NCBI GenBank assembly: GCA_910586555.1
Contig: CAJUJY010000036.1
Coordinates: forward strand, 1 to 35,351
Reading direction: 5' to 3'
Source: an uncultured Lachnospiraceae bacterium
GTDB taxonomy: Bacteria; Bacillota; Clostridia; Lachnospirales; Lachnospiraceae
DNA: 35,351 nt
In this document: one piece after another, positions 25,206 to 33,164 of the stretch
Layout: every line of letters begins with the position of its first letter
Position numbering within the stretch: the stretch's first letter is position 1
The notes under the pieces: generated by a model
The model's input: only the letters and a program-made list of their open reading frames with translations
What the model was told of the DNA's origin: nothing
Database searches by the model: none
Program-made: the position numbers and the translations under genes

Positions 25206-25964
25206 TTAATATTTTTTAACTATAAAATAAACCCTCTCACTATTATCTAAAGGAAGTTCTTTTGTAAATGCATTATAAACTGCCACTGTTTCCATTCCGG
25301 CCTTTTTAACTAATTCTTTTATTTTATCTATAGAATAAGCCTTCTGCCTGTGAAGTTCATCAAATCTTTCAAACAGCCCGTTTTCTTTATCACAAAGGCT
25401 GTAAATTGTAACAAGGTATTCATTTATGCCTGTATCTTTATTAAATTCATTTTCCCAGATAAGGCTTAAATCTTCCCTGTTATCTGCAATTACCCTGTTT
25501 CCAAGTATATTTTCATAAAAATACATGGTCTTTAAATCAAATATAAATATTCCGCCATAATCAAGAAATATCTGCACCCTGCAAAGTGTTTTATATAAAC
25601 TTTCCTCATCAAGAAGGTAATTTATGCCATCACATACACAAACCATTGCTGCTGCTGAACCATACAAATCAAGTTCCCTTATATCCTGCTGTAATAGAAG
25701 CACATTTGCAGGGCATTTATTACGTGCAATACAAAGCATGTCATATGATATATCAATACCTGCCATATCATATCCATCTTTGGCAAGCATTGAAGTTATT
25801 GTGCCTGTACCACATGCAAGGTCAGCCACTATTCCGCTGTTTATATTATAATCCATAAGAAGCCCATGTATATAACTATGCCATCTGCCATATGGGATAT
25901 TGTCCATAAAACGGTCATATACATAAGCAAAACCTGAATATATATTATTGTTATAATCTTCCAT
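25206..25964 (-). CDS. Class I SAM-dependent methyltransferase
   Basis: 252 residues with the Rossmann methyltransferase core. Motif I is VADLACGTG (46-54), motif II is MAGIDIS near 73, and an acidic residue for SAM ribose follows. An aromatic N-terminus (YVYDRFMDNIPYGRW) and GGIFIFDLKT in motif IV/V are seen in a family of small methyltransferases common in Clostridia, often near hslO. The substrate is unknown. The site before the ATG is weak (AGGATT), and a 76-base gap with a CTGGCA/TGCCAG inverted repeat separates it from hslO, so co-transcription is uncertain. Confidence 0.85.
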   Translation of the reverse strand: MEDYNNNIYSGFAYVYDRFMDNIPYGRWHSYIHGLLMDYNINSGIVADLACGTGTITSMLAKDGYDMAGIDISYDMLCIARNKCPANVLLLQQDIRELDLYGSAAAMVCVCDGINYLLDEESLYKTLCRVQIFLDYGGIFIFDLKTMYFYENILGNRVIADNREDLSLIWENEFNKDTGINEYLVTIYSLCDKENGLFERFDELHRQKAYSIDKIKELVKKAGMETVAVYNAFTKELPLDNSERVYFIVKKY

Positions 25965-25988
25965 ATTTAATCCTGTTATAATATTCTA

Positions 25989-26103
25989 TTATATTTTAAT
26001 CTTGTACCTTCGTGTTAATGCAGTATAATAATATGCCGCTAAAAATATAAATACAAAAACAAGTATAACAAAAGCTTGCAAGGCTGTCTACTATATTTTG
26101 CAT
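25989..26103 (-). pseudogene. Small single-pass membrane ORF with a probable frameshift (FliO-like?)
   Basis: From an ATG at 26103 the frame reads MQNIVDSLAS. If one T of the TTTT run at about 26070-26073 is removed, it continues FVILVFVFIFLAAYYYT and ends TRRYKIKI before the TAA at 25989. As it stands, frame 0 turns into non-hydrophobic, Cys-rich residues. A TTG at 26081 could start the hydrophobic part alone (30 residues). The helix-then-basic pattern resembles very short FliO-like proteins, but no flagellar gene is nearby. It lies directly downstream of structured element copy B. Confidence 0.35.
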
Positions 26104-26111
26104 AACTGCAT

Positions 26112-26160
26112 GTCCGTTTCATAAATTATAATACAAATAACGGATAATTTATAGTTATCC
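26112..26160 (-). repeat. Conserved tail downstream of copy B
   Basis: On the minus strand GGATAACTATAAATTATCC is followed by an AT-rich run and GAAACGGAC, as after copy A. The first 19 bases are an imperfect palindrome. Confidence 0.6.
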
Positions 26161-26204
26161 GCGGTTTGTTTTAAAGTGATTTGTATATGTGGGAATTTTT
26201 ATGT

Positions 26205-26351
26205 CCTGGCAATTCCAGACGTAATCCTATAGGCAACCCGCTTCCGCTTGGACGGGTTCACGCAACGGCGCATAAAACTTGAAAGAACCAAGTTTAAACG
26301 CCGGCGGCCCCGTACAGTTGCCTTTAAGGATTACGTCTGGAATTTGCCAGG
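26205..26351 (-). ncRNA. Structured element copy B (full)
   Basis: A 147-base element closed by a very long stem. The 8-base CCTGGCAA/TTGCCAGG pair is followed by 15 perfect pairs (TTCCAGACGTAATCC with GGATTACGTCTGGAA) and by GGCAAC/GTTGCC. Read on the minus strand, the interior has the conserved GCCGCCGGCGTTTAA, a small AAACTTG/CAAGTTT hairpin, TTTATGCGCC and GTCCAAGCGGAAGCGG. The same order is found in copy C. The upstream CGTATATTACC is also shared with copy C and could hold a -10. Outside the stems, the most conserved bases are in the loops, as in functional RNAs. Confidence 0.6.
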
Positions 26352-26682
26352 TAATATACGTTTTGGCAGCTTATAGGAATGTTTCCTGTGAATTTATCTA
26401 ATTTAACCTCATTATGCTGCATCTGCATACGTGGCAGTACTTAATAACAATATAAAAACACCTTCTACATGGGACATAAAAATTTTTCACATGGTTTAAA
26501 TTTCATGGAAGAATATAAATCCATAAAGGCTTTACAGATAAGTTAATTATTATAAACAGCAGTTAACAGATACTGTATATTTTACTATTATATAATAAAT
26601 ATAAAAACTATGTATGTATATTTAAAATTTCTAAGTAAACATATATAAAATACAAATGTTAATTCTTTCATGGAACGTAGTA
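26352..26682. other. Gene-free AT-rich stretch
   Basis: No coding region is visible. It holds the conserved upstream segment of copy B (to about 26385), a 15-base match to the start of the 14246 leader (AATTTAACCTCATTA at 26400-26414), and a GGACATAAAAATT match to the flank of copy B near 26470. The last two are probably chance or decayed fragments. Confidence 0.5.
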
Positions 26683-26808
26683 ACATGCAGACAGTTTTAT
26701 ATATTTTCTGTAAAAGGCACTATAGCGCCACCAGTGCCTGGGTCTGGTAGTTTTACAGAACCTATGCACTGCTAACACTATATATAGTGTTGTGCGCCTA
26801 TCGTAGTG

Positions 26809-27087
26809 CAATATCATTAAGTTAAGGAAATTTGCAGAAAATATTTCCATAAACTTCCAAAGTGTATATTACCTGGCAAGTTCCAAATGTGCTTCCAATG
26901 GACAGATGTACGCAGCCGCCGGTGTTTAAGCCCTGTCTTAAATGCTTCAAAGAAGCTTTTTCTTTGAAGCATAAGGGCTTTATGCACCACTGCATGTAAG
27001 TCCAAGCGCAAGCGGCTGTACATGGAACACTTTGGAACTGCCAGGGCATAATACTTTAGTTTCTATTTCCTTAACTTAATGACATTG
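26809..27087 (+). mobile_element. MITE-like unit carrying structured element copy C
   Basis: The terminal inverted repeats at 26809-26831 and 27065-27087 match at 22 of 23 bases (ends CAATRTCATTAAG). They are flanked immediately on both sides by the direct repeat TATCGTAGTG (26799-26808 and 27088-27097), as expected for a 10-base target duplication. The unit is 279 bases, has no transposase gene and is filled by the structured element. It is probably mobilised in trans by an IS whose family I cannot assign; IS4-like elements make duplications of this size. Confidence 0.65.
26872..27045 (+). ncRNA. Structured element copy C (full)
   Basis: 174 bases closed by a long stem: CCTGGCAAGTTCCAAA... 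pairs with ...TTTGGAACTGCCAGG, with small bulges, and continues to GACAG/CTGT. The interior order is the same as copy B: GCCGCCGGTGTTTAA, an apical hairpin (perfect 12-base arms at 26941-26971, TTCAAAG core), TTTATGCACC and GTCCAAGCGCAAGCGG. The apical hairpin differs completely in sequence from copy B yet occupies the same place. Confidence 0.6.
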
Positions 27088-27173
27088 TATCGTAGTGGGA
27101 ACGTGCCTGCTACAGAAAATATATAAAACTGCTGCATGTACACAAACTAGAATATATATAAAAGCCCAATGCA

Positions 27174-27227
27174 GGACAACTATAAATTATCCAGTGTTTA
27201 TATAAAATTAAAAATTTATTATTTGGT
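27174..27227 (+). repeat. Tail-like repeat near copy C
   Basis: GGACAACTATAAATTATCC plus AAATTAAAAATTTA matches the tails after copies A and B, but here lies outside the MITE-like unit. The AAACGGAC end is missing. The remaining bases to 27310 are AT-rich with no clear terminator. Confidence 0.5.
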
Positions 27228-27310
27228 AATGTTTTACAGATATAATGACTGGTAAATATAAATAAATCAAAAAACATAGTAAGTTTTAATATAATTTATA
27301 CATTTTATAT

Positions 27311-28030
27311 TTATCTGGAAGTTTTTTCTTTTAGCTTATGGATTACAACCGCAGTTGTATTATCTATAAATGCACTGTATTCTTTTCTTGATATTGCAAC
27401 AGGTTCTATAATATTTTTATTTATTTCCGGCCAGTACCACATTATATTAATTTTCCGTACAATACAGCCATGTGGCATATAATCAATATAATCAGGAAAT
27501 TCTTTTAATAAACATAATGTTGCAATATATTCTGAATCTGGACATTTTTCCAGATGCTCTGCTTCCATTGCATATATTTCATTAAAACGTTCCTGTTTTG
27601 GAATTAGTTTTTTTACTGAATCCAAGTCCTCTTTGTATAACCTGGCTTGTTCTTTTAAATATTTATCTGATTTTATCCTTTCCCATACAGCCGCAACCCT
27701 TTTTTCATCACGTAAAAATTTCTGGTATACTGCATCTGTAATTAAATGGGTATAATATCCTAGTAAAAATGAATATTGTTCTTCTGACTTGATTCCGCTT
27801 TTCCGGTTTATTATATACTCTTCGTAAAATGCTTCACAATCCGATATATTTTTTCTGCTTCCGCTGATCCAGTGTGTAACCTTACGGGACGGGGTAAAAG
27901 ATGTCCAGTCTTTATTTTCTATATTACAGTCTGGTGCAATATTTCCCAAATAAAATCCTTTTTTATCAAGCCATAGCATTTCTTCCATTACATTACATGC
28001 TATTAATAAATGTGTAATCCATAAAGCCAT
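27311..28030 (-). CDS. Zinc-dependent phospholipase C-like protein
   Basis: 239 residues with the hallmarks of the zinc-dependent phospholipase C/S1-P1 nuclease-like fold. His7 is in the first helix, GNIAPD is at 29-34, followed by THW (His53) and GYYTHLITDAVY with His95 and Asp99. These can form a trinuclear zinc site. There is no signal peptide, so it acts in the cytoplasm, unlike secreted phospholipases C. This intracellular group is widespread in Clostridia and its substrate is unknown. It starts 14 bases after the preceding gene and is the last gene of the smc-ftsY transcription unit. Confidence 0.78.
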   Translation of the reverse strand: MALWITHLLIACNVMEEMLWLDKKGFYLGNIAPDCNIENKDWTSFTPSRKVTHWISGSRKNISDCEAFYEEYIINRKSGIKSEEQYSFLLGYYTHLITDAVYQKFLRDEKRVAAVWERIKSDKYLKEQARLYKEDLDSVKKLIPKQERFNEIYAMEAEHLEKCPDSEYIATLCLLKEFPDYIDYMPHGCIVRKINIMWYWPEINKNIIEPVAISRKEYSAFIDNTTAVVIHKLKEKTSR

Positions 28031-28044
28031 TATTTTTCTCCTTT

Positions 28045-28623
28045 TTACATTTTCTTACAGTTTTGTATATATTTTTCCCAGACACCAGGAAATTTCTTCC
28101 TTACAAAACATGCATATGGACACTCTGGAGTTTTAGCCATATTTTTTTCTTCCATGTACTCTGTAATACGTAAATACCACCATTCCATTTGTTCTGGTGT
28201 TTTACTTTTAAAATCCCCTAATTGCATTTTCCCCTGTTTTATATATTCCATAAATAAGTTATAAGCATTATCTACTTTAATACAGCCTGTAACATTAACA
28301 GGTTCTGTTGCAAGCCTTGCACATGGAATATTTTTAAATGGGATTACCTGGTTTTCTTCTGCCCAGGCTTCATATATATAGCCACTAACTCCTTCTGATA
28401 CTTCTTTTAAGGCATCTGGATATAATTCATGGTATACAGGTGTAACCCCATTATCTGCAAAACCATAAGGAAACCAGTAATAGGGTCTGTCTACAGCATT
28501 ACATAAATAAAACGCTGCCACTACAGGGTTTGTAACCATATACACATAAGGTCTTTCATGGTCTGCAAGATTTGGTTTTAGAACCTTTATATTTTCTGTA
28601 TTACTTCCATGGTATAATTTCAT
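28045..28623 (-). CDS. ADP-ribosyltransferase-like protein of unknown function
   Basis: 192 residues from the chosen start. The N-terminus KLYHGSNTENIKVLKP, followed by YVYMVTNPVVAAFYL, is the pattern of ADP-ribosyltransferase/RNA 2'-phosphotransferase-like folds (His5 of YHGS, a Tyr in VYM). The rest is rich in Tyr and Trp and has Cys122 or nearby GCIKVDNAYN. I cannot place a catalytic Glu with confidence. The start at 28623 has AAGGAAAGG upstream; the longer frame from 28686 would run into ftsY. It lies 25 bases after ftsY and 14 bases before the phospholipase-like gene. It could be a small nucleotide- or NAD-dependent modifier; the family is not recognised. Confidence 0.7.
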   Translation of the reverse strand: MKLYHGSNTENIKVLKPNLADHERPYVYMVTNPVVAAFYLCNAVDRPYYWFPYGFADNGVTPVYHELYPDALKEVSEGVSGYIYEAWAEENQVIPFKNIPCARLATEPVNVTGCIKVDNAYNLFMEYIKQGKMQLGDFKSKTPEQMEWWYLRITEYMEEKNMAKTPECPYACFVRKKFPGVWEKYIQNCKKM

Positions 28624-28648
28624 AAACTGCCTTTCCTTAATTTTAAAT

Positions 28649-29590
28649 TTATTCTGTACTTGTCTTTTGTACTGCAAATAATGCATCTACAAATGAGTCT
28701 GCATCAAATTTCTGTAAATCGTCTATTTTCTCCCCGATTCCTATATATTTTACAGGTATATTCATTTCAGACTGTATTGCAATGGCTATTCCGCCTTTGG
28801 CTGTACCATCAAGTTTTGTAAGGATTATTCCTGTTATATCTGCAACTTCGTTAAACTGTTTTGCTTGTGCAAGTGCGTTCTGCCCTGTAGTGCCATCAAG
28901 TACCACCAGTGTTTCCCTGCGTGCGTCTGGAAATTCCCTGTCAATTATACGGTTAATTTTTTTAAGTTCTTCCATTAGATTTTTCTTGTTATGGAGCCTT
29001 CCTGCGGTATCACATATAAGTACATCGGCATTTCTTGCCTTGGCAGCATTTACAGCATCAAATACTACTGAAGCCGGGTCACCACCCTGCTGTCCTGATA
29101 TTATTTCTACACCTGCCCTGCCAGCCCATTCTGTAAGCTGTTCTATAGCGGCTGCCCTGAATGTGTCAGCAGCAGCAAGTACAACCCTTTTGCCATTACT
29201 TTTAAACTGCCCTGCAAGCTTTCCTACAGAAGTAGTTTTGCCAACACCATTTACACCTATAAGCATAACAACAGAAACCTCTTTTTCAAAATCATAAGCA
29301 TGTTCATCAACACGCATCTGTTCTTTTATTGAGTCAATTAAAAGCTGGCGGCACACTTCTATTTCTTTTATTTTCTGTTCTTTAACCTTCTGTCTTAGGT
29401 CTTCAATTATTTTTTCAGTAGTAGCAACACCTATATCTGCCATAATAAGTACTTCTTCGAGTTCTTCATAAAAATCTTCATCAATTTCAGAAAAACCCCT
29501 GAAAATAGAATCAATGCCTGATACCAGATTATCACGTGTCTTTGCCAGCCCTTCTTTAAGCCTGCTAAAAAAACCTTTCTTTTCTTTCAT
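28649..29590 (-). CDS. ftsY: Signal recognition particle receptor FtsY
   Basis: SRP-receptor GTPase that docks ribosome-nascent chain complexes at the membrane. The N domain covers about 1-95; the G domain has GVNGVGKTT, DTAGRLHN and TKLDGTAKGG. The acidic A domain is very short, as is usual in Firmicutes. The chosen start (29590, MKEKKGFF) gives 313 residues; a start at 29620 would overlap the end of smc by 26 bases and has no ribosome binding site. The smc stop lies 4 bases upstream. The order smc-ftsY is conserved across Firmicutes. Confidence 0.96.
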   Translation of the reverse strand: MKEKKGFFSRLKEGLAKTRDNLVSGIDSIFRGFSEIDEDFYEELEEVLIMADIGVATTEKIIEDLRQKVKEQKIKEIEVCRQLLIDSIKEQMRVDEHAYDFEKEVSVVMLIGVNGVGKTTSVGKLAGQFKSNGKRVVLAAADTFRAAAIEQLTEWAGRAGVEIISGQQGGDPASVVFDAVNAAKARNADVLICDTAGRLHNKKNLMEELKKINRIIDREFPDARRETLVVLDGTTGQNALAQAKQFNEVADITGIILTKLDGTAKGGIAIAIQSEMNIPVKYIGIGEKIDDLQKFDADSFVDALFAVQKTSTE

Positions 29591-29594
29591 AGTC

Positions 29595-32500
29595 CTAAAC
29601 CATATCCTTTCCTTTTTCATCCAGCAAGTTTACTGATACAAGCGTTGAAACACCTTTTTCCTGCATTGTTATACCATAAAGTATGTCAGCAGAATCCATT
29701 GTGCCCCTTCTATGTGTAATTACAATAAACTGTGTGTCCTTAGTAAGTTTATGCAGGTACTGTGCATACCGCCCCACATTTGAGTCATCAAGTGCTGCCT
29801 CTATTTCGTCTAACAGACAGAACGGTGAAGGTTTAAGGCTTTGTATTGCAAAAAGAAGCGCAATGGCAGAAAGGGCCTTTTCCCCTCCCGAAAGCTGCAT
29901 CATATTCTGTAATTTTTTACCTGGCGGCTGTGCTATTATATTTATCCCTGCAAGAAGCATGTCCTCACCTTCTACAAGTTCAATAGTACCCCTGCCACCG
30001 CCAAATAATTCTTTAAATACGTTATTAAAGCGGTTCTTTATTTCTGCAAACTGTATTTCAAACTGTTTCCTCATCTCTGTGTCAAGTTCTTCTATTACAC
30101 CAACAAGCACTTCAGCGGCTTCTGTAAGGTCAGCATGCTGCCCTGTAAGGAGTTCATACCTTTCAATAAGCTCATTATACTGTTCTACGGCATTGACATT
30201 AACATCACCAAGCAATTTTATTGTCCCTTTAAGTTCTTCAATGCGCTTCTTCATATCTCCAGGGCTTAATGTACTGGCAGTTTTTAAAGCTTTGGCACTG
30301 TGGTATGTAAGTTCATATTGTTCCCACATATAATCTGTATATGAATTAATCCTGTCTTCAAGCTTATCCCTCTGGCTGTTAAGACGGAAACATTCTTTAT
30401 CAATGCCGCTTAAAAGTTCTGCCAGTTCTTCACGCTTTGCAAGACATTCCTTGTTCTTTACAGATATATTTTCACGCTCTGCCTTTTTCTTTTCCAGGCT
30501 TTTTGAAAGCCTTGTAACCTCATGTTTTGTATCTTCTATAACTTTTAATACATCTTCTATTTCCTGTTCTTTACCAGATACAAGCCTGCCAATATTGCCA
30601 CTGTTTACAACAGCATCATTAATACCATTTTCCAGTTCTTTTATCTCCTGTGTTATACGGTTTATATTTTCAGAAATAAAACTAGCCTTGTTTCCAAGTG
30701 AAGTGATTTCTACCATAAATCCTGAATTTTCACTGGAAATGCCATTTTCTGTTTTATGCAGTTCTTCAAGCTGTGTATTTAAAGAAGCAATTTTTTCTTC
30801 ATATAACTTATTCCTTTTACTGTTATCAGATAATTTTAAACTGGCCATGTCAAGTTCTTTTTTAAGACTGCTGTTTTTCTGTTCAGTTTCCCTGGCTTCA
30901 AGATGGATATGCATAAGTTTTTCTTCATTTGCATTAAAGTCACTTAATGCCCTGTCATAATTAATTTTTGCTGTATTCTGCTTAAGTACCAGCTCCTGCA
31001 TTTTTCTTTCATTAGCTGGTTTTTTCTCTGAAACTGCTGCTATCCTGCTTTCTGTTTCCTTAATTTTAACAGAAATTTCTGAAAGCTGGTTATTAATGTT
31101 TTTAATAGTTTCCTCCAGGCCTTCCATTTCCCTGCGGCGTCCAAGCAGGTTATTGCTATTTCTAAAAGCACCTCCGGACATAGTTCCGCCAGGGCTTAAC
31201 AAATCACCCTCTTTAGTAACTATTCTTATAGTATGGTTATACCTTCTGGCAAGGGCTATTGCATTATCTATATTATCAACAACTATATGCCTGCCAAGCA
31301 GGTATTGTATAAGGTTTTTATATTCTGTATCTGCCAGGACAAGTGAAGAAGCAGTACCTATAACGCCCTTCTGCCCCATAATGCCATCTGCCTTTATACC
31401 CTGCCCTGCCCTGATATCAGCAAGTGGAAGAAATGTAGCACGTCCATATTTGTTCTTTTTAAGGTATTGTATCATATCCTTTGCAGTCTGTGCATTATCA
31501 GTAACAATATTTTGTATGCTGCCTCCAAGTGCAGTTTCAATAGCAGTTTCAAACTCTTTCTCCACTTTAATAATATCAGCTACAACACCAATTATTCCGC
31601 TATGGCTTTCCTTCTGTTCCATTACACGCTTTATGCTCTGTCCAAACCCTTCATATCTTTCTGTCAGGTTTTTAAGGGATTTAAGCCTTGAATTTTCAAT
31701 ATGGAACTGCTGCTGTATATCCCTGTATTCATTTTCAAGATTCTGGACTTCATCATTTAATTGTGTAAGTGATTGTGCAAGTTCTTCATCTAAAGCCTTT
31801 TTTTCCGCAATTTCCCCTGAAATACTATCAAGCATTTTCTGCTCTTTTTCCATAATTTCACTAAAAACAGCAGTATCAGACTTGTTTTTCAGAACCCTTT
31901 GTGCAAATTCAGCTTTTTTAATATTATTCTGCTCAAGAAGCGTTTTTAACCGGTTTTCCTCTGCCTTAATTAAAGAAGCCTCATTAAGTGCTTCCATAAC
32001 ATTTTTCCTGTATTTTTCAGCTTCTTGTTTATTATTATTTATTTCGTCAAGGATTTTCTTAAGTTTTGCTTCATTTTCCTTTTTAGAAGCTTCCAGCTTT
32101 GAAAGCTCTGTGCTGTTTTTAGCAGACTGGCTGTTATAATCTGCTAGTTCACTTTCAAATGCCGCCTTACGTTCTTTAAAATTCTTTACCTGTTCTTTAA
32201 AATGCTGTTCACTCTGGTGTATTGCATTTATTTGTTCTTCCAGGACTTTTATATTGTTTTCATAATTATTAAGCTGGACTTTCTTTTCAGACAGGCAGCT
32301 TCCCTCTTCTTCAATACTGTTGTTTAAATTATTAAGTTTTTCTTCAAGCATGCTGTACTGCTGCCGGTTTTCTTCAAGGCCAGACCTTGCCTTTTCCATA
32401 TCACTTTCTGCAATTTCTATTTTTTTATCTGCTTCTGTAATTTCAGCACCAGTCCTGTCATATTCCATAAGAAACATGTTTACATCAAGGTTTTTAAGCT

Positions 32501-33161
32501 CATCCCTGTATTTTAAATATTTCTTTGCTTTTTCCGCCTGTTTTTCAAGAGGCCCTGTCTGCCTTCCCAGTTCTGAAAGTACATCTTCAATGCGCAAAAG
32601 GTTCTGTTTCTCTTCTTCAAGGTTTTTTTCTGCCAGGGTTTTACGTTTCTTATATTTTACAATTCCTGCTGCCTCATCGAAAAGTTCCCTGCGTTCATCA
32701 GGCCTGCCACTTAATATTTTATCAATCTGCCCCTGCCCTATAATTGAATAACCTTCTTTGCCTATCCCTGTATCAAAAAGAAGTTCCTGCACATCTTTAA
32801 GCCTGCATGGTGTACCATTTAAAAGATATTCACTTTCACCTGAACGGTATACACGCCTTGCAATTTTTACTTCCTCATAGGGAACTGCAAGTTTATGGTC
32901 TTCATTGCTTATAGTGATTGCCACATATGCAAACCCTAAAGGCTTGCGCATCTGCGTTCCTGCAAAAATTACATCTTCCATTTTAGCACCGCGCAGTTGT
33001 TTTGCACTCTGTTCACCAAGAACCCACCTTACAGCATCTGCAACATTGCTTTTTCCACTGCCATTAGGCCCCACAATAGCAGTAATCCCATCATGGAATT
33101 CAAAAACCAGTTTATTGGCAAATGATTTAAAACCATGTACTTCAAGACTTTTTAAATACAT
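29595..33161 (-). CDS. smc: Chromosome segregation protein SMC
   Basis: Chromosome-condensing ATPase of 1188 residues, normal length. N-terminal Walker A is GPNGSGKSN at 32-40. Long coiled coils flank a hinge at about 505-640 (GVVADIIKVEKEFETAIE..., RATFLPL). The C-terminal head has the signature LSGGEKALSAIALL and Walker B FCLLDEIEAALDD. GGAGATAG precedes the ATG, and rnc ends 3 bases upstream. It acts with ScpA and ScpB, which are not in this window. Confidence 0.97.
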   Translation of the reverse strand: MYLKSLEVHGFKSFANKLVFEFHDGITAIVGPNGSGKSNVADAVRWVLGEQSAKQLRGAKMEDVIFAGTQMRKPLGFAYVAITISNEDHKLAVPYEEVKIARRVYRSGESEYLLNGTPCRLKDVQELLFDTGIGKEGYSIIGQGQIDKILSGRPDERRELFDEAAGIVKYKKRKTLAEKNLEEEKQNLLRIEDVLSELGRQTGPLEKQAEKAKKYLKYRDELKNLDVNMFLMEYDRTGAEITEADKKIEIAESDMEKARSGLEENRQQYSMLEEKLNNLNNSIEEEGSCLSEKKVQLNNYENNIKVLEEQINAIHQSEQHFKEQVKNFKERKAAFESELADYNSQSAKNSTELSKLEASKKENEAKLKKILDEINNNKQEAEKYRKNVMEALNEASLIKAEENRLKTLLEQNNIKKAEFAQRVLKNKSDTAVFSEIMEKEQKMLDSISGEIAEKKALDEELAQSLTQLNDEVQNLENEYRDIQQQFHIENSRLKSLKNLTERYEGFGQSIKRVMEQKESHSGIIGVVADIIKVEKEFETAIETALGGSIQNIVTDNAQTAKDMIQYLKKNKYGRATFLPLADIRAGQGIKADGIMGQKGVIGTASSLVLADTEYKNLIQYLLGRHIVVDNIDNAIALARRYNHTIRIVTKEGDLLSPGGTMSGGAFRNSNNLLGRRREMEGLEETIKNINNQLSEISVKIKETESRIAAVSEKKPANERKMQELVLKQNTAKINYDRALSDFNANEEKLMHIHLEARETEQKNSSLKKELDMASLKLSDNSKRNKLYEEKIASLNTQLEELHKTENGISSENSGFMVEITSLGNKASFISENINRITQEIKELENGINDAVVNSGNIGRLVSGKEQEIEDVLKVIEDTKHEVTRLSKSLEKKKAERENISVKNKECLAKREELAELLSGIDKECFRLNSQRDKLEDRINSYTDYMWEQYELTYHSAKALKTASTLSPGDMKKRIEELKGTIKLLGDVNVNAVEQYNELIERYELLTGQHADLTEAAEVLVGVIEELDTEMRKQFEIQFAEIKNRFNNVFKELFGGGRGTIELVEGEDMLLAGINIIAQPPGKKLQNMMQLSGGEKALSAIALLFAIQSLKPSPFCLLDEIEAALDDSNVGRYAQYLHKLTKDTQFIVITHRRGTMDSADILYGITMQEKGVSTLVSVNLLDEKGKDMV

Positions 33162-33164
33162 TTG

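Larger units (their letters stand above)
26683..27139. other. Imperfect palindromic element interrupted by a MITE-like insertion
   Basis: The outer arms 26683-26721 and 27103-27139 are inverted repeats sharing CAGTTTTATATATTTTCTGTA and ACATGCAG/CTGCATGT. Between the left arm and the insertion lie the hairpin AGTGC...TCTG...CAGA...GCACT (26732-26770) and the perfect palindrome AACACTATATATAGTGTT (26774-26791). Removing 26809-27087 and one 10-base repeat rejoins the arms into a single 168-base foldable element. Confidence 0.55.

Noticed and set aside
26400..26414. 15-base match AATTTAACCTCATTA to the start of the four-way-junction leader
   Set aside because: The match stops there and no pairing partner follows; in AT-rich DNA it may be chance.
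26464..26486. Partial similarity (GGACATAAAAATT...CACAT) to the flank of copy B
   Set aside because: Too short and no stem or core blocks nearby, so not counted as a fourth copy.
26668..27049. Three overlapping minus-strand frames of 60-75 codons
   Set aside because: They run through the palindromic arms and structured copy C, lack ribosome binding sites and show no protein-like pattern.
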